Notes under the pieces: generated by a model
Told to the model about the DNA's origin: nothing
Databases searched by the model: none
The model's input: only the letters and a program-made list of their open reading frames with translations
Part shown: piece by piece, positions 46,095 to 53,649 of the stretch
Position numbering within the stretch: position 1 is the first letter of the stretch
Layout of the letters: every line of letters begins with the position of its first letter
Assembly: GCF_003258315.1 (NCBI RefSeq)
Contig: NZ_CP030032.1
Span: 4,819,501-4,883,500, forward strand
Reading direction: 5' to 3'
DNA from: Bradymonas sediminis
GTDB lineage: Bacteria > Myxococcota_A > Bradymonadia > Bradymonadales > Bradymonadaceae
DNA length: 64,000 nucleotides
Position numbers and translations under genes: made by a program

Positions 46095-47945
46095 ATGAAC
46101 GTTCGCGGCCTAAATAGTAGTCGATGGGAAGTTTTGACGCTTCTTGTATTTGCGGGGAGCCTTTTATTTGGCGCCTGTTCTTTTGAGACGCCGTTGAGCG
46201 GGCTGGAGTGCGCGGATGAAAACGCGACTCGCCCCGGTGAGGTGTGCCAGGATGGCTATTGGCGAATCGACGCGGACGCCGGGCTGGACGCGGAGGGAGG
46301 GGCGGACGTCGAGCTGGACGTCGAGCTGGACGCGACGCCGGATGTAGAGCCGGGCGAGGATGTCGATACCACGCCGGATATCGTCGAATGCGTGGCGCCC
46401 GAAGAGCTATGTGGCGGAGCGTGCGTCGACCTCGACACGGATGTTGCCAATTGCGGCGCTTGCGGCACGAGCTGCGCGGGCGCCGAGGAGTGTGTCGCCG
46501 GGGCATGCGTGCCCGAGGCAGCCTGCGAGGTCGGAGATGAGCGCTCCTGTTATACGGGCCCGGCGGGGACCAAGGGCGTCGGAAGCTGCGAGGCCGGCCT
46601 TCAGGTCTGCAACTCCGATAACGAGTGGGGCGACTGCCAGGGCGACGTGACGCCCCAGGACGAGGTCTGCAACGGGGAGGACGATAATTGCGACGGGGCG
46701 GTCGACGAGAATAACCCGGAGGGGGGCGCGAGCTGTGACACCGGCGCGCTCGGCATCTGTGCCGACGGCGTCGAGACCTGCACCGAGGGCGCGATCGAAT
46801 GTGTGCCGACCCGAAGCGCTTCGCCGGCCGAAGAGTGTGGCACTGACGGCACCGGAAACGGGCAAGATAACGATTGCAACGGCCAGGTCGACGATGGCTG
46901 CGCGAGCTGTGTCCCGGGCGAGTCGAAACCCTGCTATAGCGGCCCGCCTGGCACCGAGGGTGTCGGCGTATGCGACGGCGGCGCACAGACCTGCAACGGC
47001 AACGGCGAATGGGGCGCGTGTCAGGGCGATATCACGCCGAGCGCGGAACTCTGCAATGATGACGGTAAGGATGAGAATTGCGACGGCGCTGTCAATGAGG
47101 GCTGCGCGTGTCTCAACGGGGCGACCGAGAGTTGTGGTACCGACGTTGGTATGTGCTCCACGGGCGTCCGCACCTGCGTTGACGGTAAATGGGGGACCGA
47201 GTGTGCCGGCGAGGTTGGGCCGGCGCCCGCGGAGCTCTGTGATGGCTCGGATCACGACTGCGATGGCGATACTCACAACGGCTTTGAAGGGCTCGGGACG
47301 GAGTGCTTCGTCGGCGTTGGCGCGTGTCGAAATGCCGGCACGATGGTCTGCAAGGGCGATGGAAGTGGGCTGGAATGTGACGGCACGCCACTGCCCGGGC
47401 TCACCTATTATCTCGACAGCGATGGGGATGGCTTCGGCGACTCGGCCAGCGCGGTGACCGCCTGTGAGCCGCCCAGCGGCGATCATATCCTGACTGGCGG
47501 TGATTGTGATGATTCGAACGCCGATATTTATCCCGGGGCGACCGAGCTCTGCGATGGGCTCGACAATAATTGCAGCGGCACCATCGATGATGGGTCCAAT
47601 ATGTGCGGCGCGGACCAGAGTTGCCAGGACGGCGGATGCTGCGATGAGAGCTATTTGGGCGGCCCGAATGGAGGCAATAGCTGCAATGGTCAGCTATGCA
47701 ATGGGGACGATGCTCACTGCGCCTCGGGTTTTTGCGAGGATATCACGGGGCCGAGTAACGACGCTTGCTTCCCGGCGCATTGCAACGACGGGGCACAAAA
47801 TGAAGATGAAACCGGGATCGATTGCGGTGGCTCGTGTTTGAAGTGTTGGGCCGACCAGTGCACCGATGACTCGGAGTGTAAGACTGGGTATTGCAATTGG
47901 CGAACTGTATATAATGCCAGAGTATGTACATGGGCGAGGAATTAA
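46095..47945 (+). CDS. MopE-type Cys/Asp-rich lipoprotein
   Basis: A 616-residue lipoprotein with AGGAAAG before its ATG. The lipobox ends in LFGACSF. A Cys pair region (GEVCQDGYW) and an acidic Asp/Val/Glu linker follow. Then comes a Cys-rich repeat (DVANCGACGTSC) and at least five MopE-type repeats, each around E-x-C-N/D-G-x-D-x-N-C-x-G-x-x-D: EVCNGEDDNCDGAVDE, ELCNDDGKDENCDGAVN, ELCDGSDHDCDG and ELCDGLDNNCSGTIDDG among them. Such repeats are a hallmark of myxobacterial surface proteins and probably bind metal or form disulfide-stiffened rods. Its N-terminal region resembles that of the neighbouring lipoprotein at 48103. The role is probably surface adhesion or prey contact; that is inference. 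Confidence 0.85.
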   Translation: MNVRGLNSSRWEVLTLLVFAGSLLFGACSFETPLSGLECADENATRPGEVCQDGYWRIDADAGLDAEGGADVELDVELDATPDVEPGEDVDTTPDIVECVAPEELCGGACVDLDTDVANCGACGTSCAGAEECVAGACVPEAACEVGDERSCYTGPAGTKGVGSCEAGLQVCNSDNEWGDCQGDVTPQDEVCNGEDDNCDGAVDENNPEGGASCDTGALGICADGVETCTEGAIECVPTRSASPAEECGTDGTGNGQDNDCNGQVDDGCASCVPGESKPCYSGPPGTEGVGVCDGGAQTCNGNGEWGACQGDITPSAELCNDDGKDENCDGAVNEGCACLNGATESCGTDVGMCSTGVRTCVDGKWGTECAGEVGPAPAELCDGSDHDCDGDTHNGFEGLGTECFVGVGACRNAGTMVCKGDGSGLECDGTPLPGLTYYLDSDGDGFGDSASAVTACEPPSGDHILTGGDCDDSNADIYPGATELCDGLDNNCSGTIDDGSNMCGADQSCQDGGCCDESYLGGPNGGNSCNGQLCNGDDAHCASGFCEDITGPSNDACFPAHCNDGAQNEDETGIDCGGSCLKCWADQCTDDSECKTGYCNWRTVYNARVCTWARN

Positions 47946-48102
47946 GGCCTGTGCTCTGGTGGGCGTTCGTACGCACCGGGCAATATGGAGCGTATAAACT
48001 TAAGCGTCTCTGAGCGATGATGAGGATTTGCCATGAGCGGCGAGTCGACGGGCTTCGGTGTTTTAGACTTGCCGCATTTTTAGCACTGCAATGGAGAGAG
48101 CG

Positions 48103-49032
48103 ATGGTCAATACGGTGCAGTTTCAGCGGTTGAAATCGACATCTTATTGGCTGCTGGCCGCCGGGTTCTTCCTGGCCGCCGGGTGCTCCTTTGACTCGAG
48201 CCTGGGCGAGGTGAGCTGCGACGCCGAGGGGCAGATGTCTCAGGGCCGCCTCTGCCAGGATGGGCGCTGGGTGCAGCTTCCCGAGGCCGACGCCTCGCTC
48301 GATACAGACCCGATCCCCGATATTCTGACCGAAGATACCCTTCAGCCCTCGGATACCCGGGCCGAGGATGTGTCGGAGGTCGCCGACACGGTTGCGCCCA
48401 AAGATGTCGCCGATGCCGAAGACGCGGCCGACGTGGAGCTCGATATTCGTGACGCGTCTGATTCAGGGGAGCCTGATATTCTCGAGGACGCCGATGGGGG
48501 ATCGGATGCGGATGTGAGTGATGCCGGCTCGGATGCAGATGCGGGCGAGGACGCGGATGTCGGTGGGGACGCAGACGCTGGCTCGGATGCAGATGCGGGC
48601 GAGGACGCGGATGTCGGTGGGGACGCAGACGCTGGCTCGGATGCGGGCGGGTGTGCCGAAGGCGCCCGTCGCGAGTGCATCATGTCTGGGACGGAGCCCT
48701 CGCTCGTCTGCCTCCCCCCTGCGATACAGATCTGTGCGGCGGATGGGAGTTGGTCAGAGTGCGCTTGGGATTTCGATTCGATTGATTGCGGGATAGGCGC
48801 CTGTGATCGCCAGCGTTGCGATTCGATAAATCCCAATATGCAATGCCGCTACGGCGCATGCTGTGAGCCGAAAACGGTCCCCGAGATGTGCGCATTCATG
48901 GGGAGAGAGTGCGGCAAGATTTCCGTGGATAGAGAGGATAATTGCGGCCAGAAGATTGATAAGAAACGCTGTGGCCAATGTGGGGATGGTCAGACATGCA
49001 GTGACCAGGGTGTCTGTGAATCAGACGACTGA
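48103..49032 (+). CDS. Lipoprotein with Asp/Ala/Gly tandem-repeat linker and Cys-rich C terminus
   Basis: A 309-residue lipoprotein. The start at 48103 was chosen because GGAGAG lies 5 bases before it; an ATG 12 bases upstream overlaps that site. The lipobox is LAAGCSF, followed by GRLCQDGRW, the same arrangement as in the MopE-type neighbour. A linker of about 110 residues of Asp, Ala, Val and Gly includes two identical 18-residue copies (GSDADAGEDADVGGDADA). The C-terminal 120 residues are Cys-rich (WSECAWDFDSIDCG, RYGACCEPKTVPEMC and CGQCGDGQTCSDQGVC), so disulfides are likely. Probably a surface-exposed stalked domain. No known family was recognised for the Cys-rich head. Confidence 0.78.
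   Translation: MVNTVQFQRLKSTSYWLLAAGFFLAAGCSFDSSLGEVSCDAEGQMSQGRLCQDGRWVQLPEADASLDTDPIPDILTEDTLQPSDTRAEDVSEVADTVAPKDVADAEDAADVELDIRDASDSGEPDILEDADGGSDADVSDAGSDADAGEDADVGGDADAGSDADAGEDADVGGDADAGSDAGGCAEGARRECIMSGTEPSLVCLPPAIQICAADGSWSECAWDFDSIDCGIGACDRQRCDSINPNMQCRYGACCEPKTVPEMCAFMGRECGKISVDREDNCGQKIDKKRCGQCGDGQTCSDQGVCESDD
48526..48633 (+). repeat. Perfect 54-bp tandem duplication inside the lipoprotein gene
   Basis: Copies at 48526-48579 and 48580-48633 are identical base for base, and a third copy begins at 48634 but diverges after about 10 bases. Each copy encodes 18 residues and keeps the reading frame. Identity at synonymous positions points to a recent duplication or ongoing slippage. 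Confidence 0.95.
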
Positions 49033-49045
49033 GTCCGATCGAGAC

Positions 49046-49084
49046 AAATAAAAGCGGCGCCACAACGTGGCGCCGCTTTTATTT
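49046..49084. terminator. Bidirectional terminator between lipoprotein and minus-strand operon
   Basis: A perfect 18-bp stem (49046-49063 with 49067-49084) and an AAC loop, with T-rich ends on both strands. Confidence 0.92.
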
Positions 49085-49093
49085 GGGGCGACT

Positions 49094-49780
49094 TTATTTG
49101 GAGACGTCGAACTCCCGCATGACATTCTGTCCCTGAATCTCGAGCAATACCCGCTGGATCTTGGCCGGGTTCAGCCGCACCATCATGGCGCATGCCTGGG
49201 TGACGATCTTCTGCCAGGTATCGGCCCCGATATGGGTCGCGATCGGGGTCAGGCCAATCCACAGTTCGTGGTTCTTCTCGTCCATATCGACCGAGAAACA
49301 CCCGATGCGCAGCCTGCGATCGTCGGTCGGAGAAAACACCAGATCGAAGATCGCGTCGTCTTTGTCGAGGAACGCGCTCTCGGCCTTTACGCGGTGCGCG
49401 AGCGTCTCGATCTCGAGGATCTCTTCGGCGTCCAATTCAATAAAGTCGGAGGGTAGGAAGTTGCCGCGCAGCAATTTGCGCTTCTTCTTTTTGGCCTCCA
49501 GATTCCATTGCCACGCCGAGGTGATGCGCACCCGATAGGTCTCGGTGTTGCGCCCGCGTAGGATCAGGAAGTCGCCGTCAAAGGTGTAGTCGCCTTCATC
49601 TTTTTCGACTTTCGCGGTGCCAGCGTCCTCCTGGGTGAGGTCGTAGAGGCTAAACTTGCCGGTCAGGCGAAGCGCCAATAATTGACCCTTCTTTTCGATC
49701 GCCTCGGCCAATGGCTTATTGTCGTCGGCGAGCATATACCAGGAACCGCGAATCGCTTCGGGAAGCAGGTTATCGTGCAT
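49094..49780 (-). CDS. Hypothetical protein, third gene of the cbs operon
   Basis: A 228-residue soluble protein. The ATG at 49780 has GGAG seven bases upstream; the frame extends further, but that part is Arg/Pro-rich noise. The first 110 residues are beta-rich with a lipocalin-like pattern (RGSWYMLADDNKPL, FSLYDLTQED, DYTFDGDFLILRGR and TYRVRITSAWQW). The second half is mixed alpha/beta (LEIETLAHRVKAE, LRIGCFSVDMDEK, LWIGLTPIATHIG). It has no signal peptide or catalytic motif I can name. It follows the SecD-like gene by 68 bases and is the last gene before a strong terminator. I do not recognise a family. Confidence 0.7.
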   Translation of the reverse strand: MHDNLLPEAIRGSWYMLADDNKPLAEAIEKKGQLLALRLTGKFSLYDLTQEDAGTAKVEKDEGDYTFDGDFLILRGRNTETYRVRITSAWQWNLEAKKKKRKLLRGNFLPSDFIELDAEEILEIETLAHRVKAESAFLDKDDAIFDLVFSPTDDRRLRIGCFSVDMDEKNHELWIGLTPIATHIGADTWQKIVTQACAMMVRLNPAKIQRVLLEIQGQNVMREFDVSK

Positions 49781-49848
49781 CAAATTCTCCACAATGATCG
49801 AATACTTTTTGTGCCAGCAATCGGGCGGGTGACGCCGCGCCGCGGGGG

Positions 49849-50907
49849 CTATTTTTTCGGGGTGCTCGTGCGGTCTTCGATGAGCGGCACGGGGATATAA
49901 GCGGCGAGTCGTCCGGCGACTTGCTGGGCCCATGCCTGGCGTGCGTCGCGGGTGCCCAATTGCTCGGGGGCCGTGATGTTGAGCGAACTCCCGAGGTGAT
50001 GCGCCCGGCTGCCGAGCACCGAGACGACTTCTCCGTCGAGCAGCACCGCCCATAGCGCCGCGTCGTCGGTGAGCGCGCCGTTTGGCAGCAGGGCGTCGCT
50101 GAGGTCATTCTCAAAGAGCAGCTGCACATAGGACTCGCCGGTCTTACCCTGGCGTATCGACGCGCTGGCCACATCGTCGTGGGTCGCGATCGGCGCGCTC
50201 AGGGTGAGCGTGCGCCAACCTCCGCCGGTGTCCGGGAAGACCGTAAACTTCAGCCCACTGCCGGCTGAAATGATATTTCTTGACGGGTTATTCTCTAAAA
50301 ATCGCAGCACGGAGTGCAGCTTCTCGGCGTCCGCGCTCCACAGATACGCCTGGTTGGCGTCGAAGCTTCCCTGCTTCTGGCGCAGCTCAACGCCGACGGG
50401 AAGATCGGCTAGCGCGCGCACCCAGCGGGTGCCCGCGGGCTCAATCGGGCGCAGCTCCATGCGCCCGCGCGGCACCACGATGCCGGCGACGACCTGGCGC
50501 GAGGTGTTGCCGCGCACGCGCACCAAAATTGAGCGCGATTGGGCGCTGGTGACGGAAAAGTCCTTAATACCCGCCGCCTTCAGCCGGGTGCGGATGCGGC
50601 GAGCGGTGAGCTGCGTCATCTCGGCGGCCTTCTCGGCCTCGAACCTGTCGAGCTCGGTCTCCTGCGCCGCCTCCGACGCAGGTTTGTCGCCCTTGGGTCG
50701 CAAGATGCGCAATCTTATGACCTTTTCGACGCCGTCATTTCCCCTCCCGAGCGCGTGGGCCGCGCCCGGGTCCAGAGGCCCGCTCAGGGTTGGGCTGAGC
50801 ACCAAAAAACTGGCGCAGAGCATGCCCAATAAGAGGCGCTTGCCCAGCCGATTGGGCTGGGTGAGCGCGACGCGGGCGGGCTTTTGTGGAGCGGGAAATA
50901 ACTTCAT
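49849..50907 (-). CDS. Periplasmic protein with SecD-like P1 domain
   Basis: A 352-residue protein. A signal-like hydrophobic segment (LLLGMLCASFLVLSP) ends near residue 50 and AHALG. The rest resembles the periplasmic P1 region of SecD: a helix that reads LTARRIRTRLKAAGIKDFSV, followed by SILVRVRG, IVVPRGRMELRPIEP, and a later WAVLLDGEVVSVLGSR strand-turn-strand that matches the LDGxV...P/G part of SecD. The twelve-helix half of SecD is absent. SecD/F pulls exported chains out of the translocon, so this could be an independent accessory. The ATG at 50907 is preferred, because the upstream ATG at 50931 overlaps cbs by 20 bases. Neither has a strong ribosome binding site. Confidence 0.72.
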   Translation of the reverse strand: MKLFPAPQKPARVALTQPNRLGKRLLLGMLCASFLVLSPTLSGPLDPGAAHALGRGNDGVEKVIRLRILRPKGDKPASEAAQETELDRFEAEKAAEMTQLTARRIRTRLKAAGIKDFSVTSAQSRSILVRVRGNTSRQVVAGIVVPRGRMELRPIEPAGTRWVRALADLPVGVELRQKQGSFDANQAYLWSADAEKLHSVLRFLENNPSRNIISAGSGLKFTVFPDTGGGWRTLTLSAPIATHDDVASASIRQGKTGESYVQLLFENDLSDALLPNGALTDDAALWAVLLDGEVVSVLGSRAHHLGSSLNITAPEQLGTRDARQAWAQQVAGRLAAYIPVPLIEDRTSTPKK

Positions 50908-50911
50908 CAAA

Positions 50912-52306
50912 TCACATTTTGCGAGAGACATAGTCGATAAAGTCGATCTTGGTGATGATGCCGACCAGCTTGTCGGCGTCGTCGACCACGATCACGACTT
51001 TATTCTGCTTGAAGAATTGGCCGATGATCTTGACGCGGTTCGACGGCTCCACGATGGCGAAGCGGGCTTCGACCAGGTCGTCGATGGCCTTATCGCCCGA
51101 GCCCTCGCCCAGCAGGTGGTCGAGCACGTTGCTCTCGGTGATGATGCCGACCACGCGCCCGGCGTCGAGCACCGGAAGTTGGCTGATATCGTGGGACTTC
51201 ATCAGCTCCACGACCTGGCTGATCTTGTCGCCCAGCGAGGCGGTGAAGATGTCGCCCTTGGCGCGGCTTGAGTGGGCCGATTTGGACTTCTGGGCCAGCA
51301 GGTCTGCGACCGTGTCGGCGTTGTTCTCTTCCTGCAAGAAGCCGTTCTCGCGCATCCAATCGTCGTTGAAGATTTTGGAGAGATAGCGAGAGGCCGAGTC
51401 CGGGATCATGACGACGATATTCATCTCACGGTCCATACGCTCGGCGTATTTGACCGCCGCGGCGACCGCGCCGCCGGCGGAGCCGCCGGTGAAGATGCCT
51501 TCTTCGCGCACCAGGCGCCGGGTCATGGTGAAGCACTCCGCGTCGTCAACGCGGATGACCTCGTCGACCACGCTAAAGTCCATGGTGCTGGGCAAGAAGT
51601 CTTCGCCGAAGCCCTCGACCAGGTAGGTGTTGGCTTCGGTCATCTTGCCGGTTTTGAAATAATCGTAATAGAGCGAGCCGACCGGGTCGACCGCGATGAT
51701 CTGGACGTCGGGGTTTTGCTCTTTGAGGTAGCGCCCCATGCCGGTGATGGTTCCGCCGGTGCCGGCGGCGACGATGAGGGCGTCGATCTTGCCCTCGGTC
51801 TGCTCCCACAGCTCCGGGCCGGTGCTCAGATAATGGCCGCGGGGGTTGGAGGGGTTGTGGTATTGGTTGGCCAGGTATCCGCCGGGGCTCTCCTCGGCGA
51901 GGCGACGGGCGACCGAGTAATAGCTGCGCGGATCTTCGGGCTCGACCGCGGTGGGGCAGACGACCACGCGGGCGCCGAAGGCGCGCAGCGCCTCGATCTT
52001 CTCGGCGGCCATCTTGTCGGGCATCACGAAGATGCACTGATACCCCTTGATCGCGCCGGCCAGGGCCAGGCCGATGCCGGTGTTGCCGCTGGTGGCCTCG
52101 ACGATGGTGCCGCCGGGGCGCAGGTCTCCGGAGGCCTCGGCGTCCAACACGATCTGCATGGCCGGGCGATCTTTGACGCTGCCGCCCGGGTTGAGATATT
52201 CGAGTTTATAATAAATATTGGCCTTCACATCGGCGGCGATGCGGTGGCTCTTGACCAACGGGGTGTTGCCGATCACTTCAAGGATATTCTCTGCGGCTTT
52301 AATCAT
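50912..52306 (-). CDS. cbs: Cystathionine beta-synthase (PLP domain plus CBS pair)
   Basis: A 464-residue enzyme with a fold-type II PLP domain and a C-terminal pair of CBS domains. The PLP lysine is Lys45 in YLNPGGSVKDRPA; EATSGNTGIGLALAGAIKGY binds the substrate, and VAAGTGGTITGMGRYL binds the PLP phosphate. The regulatory part has SHDISQLPVLDAGRVVGIIT and VVIVVDDADKLVGIITKIDF. The family condenses homocysteine and serine to cystathionine, and can make hydrogen sulfide. It is the first gene of a three-gene minus-strand operon. The CBS tail might sense S-adenosyl-methionine or nucleotides. Pure cysteine synthase is less likely because that enzyme lacks CBS domains. Confidence 0.95.
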   Translation of the reverse strand: MIKAAENILEVIGNTPLVKSHRIAADVKANIYYKLEYLNPGGSVKDRPAMQIVLDAEASGDLRPGGTIVEATSGNTGIGLALAGAIKGYQCIFVMPDKMAAEKIEALRAFGARVVVCPTAVEPEDPRSYYSVARRLAEESPGGYLANQYHNPSNPRGHYLSTGPELWEQTEGKIDALIVAAGTGGTITGMGRYLKEQNPDVQIIAVDPVGSLYYDYFKTGKMTEANTYLVEGFGEDFLPSTMDFSVVDEVIRVDDAECFTMTRRLVREEGIFTGGSAGGAVAAAVKYAERMDREMNIVVMIPDSASRYLSKIFNDDWMRENGFLQEENNADTVADLLAQKSKSAHSSRAKGDIFTASLGDKISQVVELMKSHDISQLPVLDAGRVVGIITESNVLDHLLGEGSGDKAIDDLVEARFAIVEPSNRVKIIGQFFKQNKVVIVVDDADKLVGIITKIDFIDYVSRKM

Positions 52307-52522
52307 CGGATTTCACTCCAGGAAATTACGGTTGATTTTGCTATAACTAGGACAGGCAATGCCTAGCATCGCAGCGCGCCGATCGACAAGGGTAAGTCAT
52401 CATGACAACTGTCGCGGCGCGCGCCTTTGTTCCATGGCCGCCCATATTATTTTAGCCCATCCTCACACGGCGGATTGGCCGGATTTTCCCCCTGACTTTT
52501 ATCATGACCGGCGAGCACACCC

Positions 52523-53473
52523 ATGTCGACCTACGCGATCGGTGATATTCACGGCTGCCTGGACAGCCTTCAAAGACTGCTGGAGCACGTCAACTTCGAC
52601 CCCGCCGCCGACCGCCTCTGGCTCACCGGCGACCTTGTAAATCGCGGCCCCAATGCCCTGGCGACGCTGCGCTGGGTCTATAAGAACGCCGGGTTTATCG
52701 ACGTCGTCCTGGGCAATCACGACCTCAATATGTTGGCGGTGGCCGCGGTCGAGCGCGTCTATGGCAGCGGCGCGGCCAGGGTGGCCAAAGGGGTCGCGAA
52801 TATTCGCATGCGCCCGAGCGATACCTTCGGCGAGATTCTGGCCGCCCCTGACCGCGACGAGCTGCTCGGCTGGCTGCAGAAGCAGCCGCTGGTGCTCACC
52901 CGCGACCGGGACGTGATGGTGCACGCCGCGCTGCTGCCGCAGTGGTCGGTGGAGGACGCGCTTCGGCTGTCTGGCGAAGTCCAGCGCGCGCTCAAAGCGC
53001 ATCTTCCGGCGCTGCCGGATGACGCCGAGCGCCTCGGCCTGAATCAGGGCGATTGGGACAAAAAGAACGAGCGGTTCTTCGACTCACTCTACGGCAACAA
53101 ACCCGGCCGTTGGAGCGGAGACCTCGAAGGCGCCACTCGCCTGCGCGTTATCATCAACGCCATGACGCGCCTGCGCGTGTGCGAGGCCGACGGGACGATG
53201 GCCTTTGATTATAGCGCGACGCTGGCCGATATGCCCGAGCAGCGACGCCCCTGGTTCAGCCTGCCCGACCCGGCCTGGGCCGGGCATACCGTGATCTTTG
53301 GGCATTGGTCGGCCATCGGTGTCTATCAGCAGGCCGATCCTCGTGCCCCATCCCGGATGCAGGTGATCGGCCTGGATAGCGGTTGCGTCTGGGGCAACAC
53401 GCTCAGCGCGCTGCGCCTGGAAGACCGGGCGATTTTTCGGGTGACCTCGGAGTTGGCCGAACGCAGCGCGTGA
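52523..53473 (+). CDS. apaH: Symmetrical bis(5'-nucleosyl)-tetraphosphatase (diadenosine tetraphosphatase)
   Basis: A 316-residue metallophosphatase that splits Ap4A into two ADP, clearing an alarmone made under stress. The calcineurin-like motifs are AIGDIHGC, LTGDLVNRGPNA and VLGNHDLNML, then HAALLPQW with IFGHWSAIGVY at the end, which is the ApaH pattern. The length is somewhat more than the E. coli enzyme (280) because of two loop insertions. No strong ribosome binding site is seen before the ATG. It lies in a 216-base divergent arrangement with cbs, and 177 bases before the large lipoprotein gene. No ksgA or apaG neighbour is present. Confidence 0.94.
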   Translation: MSTYAIGDIHGCLDSLQRLLEHVNFDPAADRLWLTGDLVNRGPNALATLRWVYKNAGFIDVVLGNHDLNMLAVAAVERVYGSGAARVAKGVANIRMRPSDTFGEILAAPDRDELLGWLQKQPLVLTRDRDVMVHAALLPQWSVEDALRLSGEVQRALKAHLPALPDDAERLGLNQGDWDKKNERFFDSLYGNKPGRWSGDLEGATRLRVIINAMTRLRVCEADGTMAFDYSATLADMPEQRRPWFSLPDPAWAGHTVIFGHWSAIGVYQQADPRAPSRMQVIGLDSGCVWGNTLSALRLEDRAIFRVTSELAERSA

Positions 53474-53649
53474 CGCCGTCCGCCCTAGTCGGCGGGTGTC
53501 GCGGCCGAAGGGCGGGCAGGAGGCGGATTTTCTTGGCGAAGAGTTTGCTCCCATTTGTTGATTTTCGACGACCCTCCTACCATGATGTTGCGCTCAGAGT
53601 GATAACTTCGTTTAACCCGTGTTTCCCCCATTGAAATTGGTGAATATAG

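Noticed and set aside
46033-46986. 317-codon Arg/Pro/Ser-rich frame opposite the MopE-type gene
   Set aside because: Composition is extreme because the sense strand is Asp/Glu-rich; no start signal.
51272-52366. 364-codon frame opposite cbs
   Set aside because: Full overlap with a clear enzyme gene, and a composition rich in Gly/Ala/Asp/Val typical of antisense frames.
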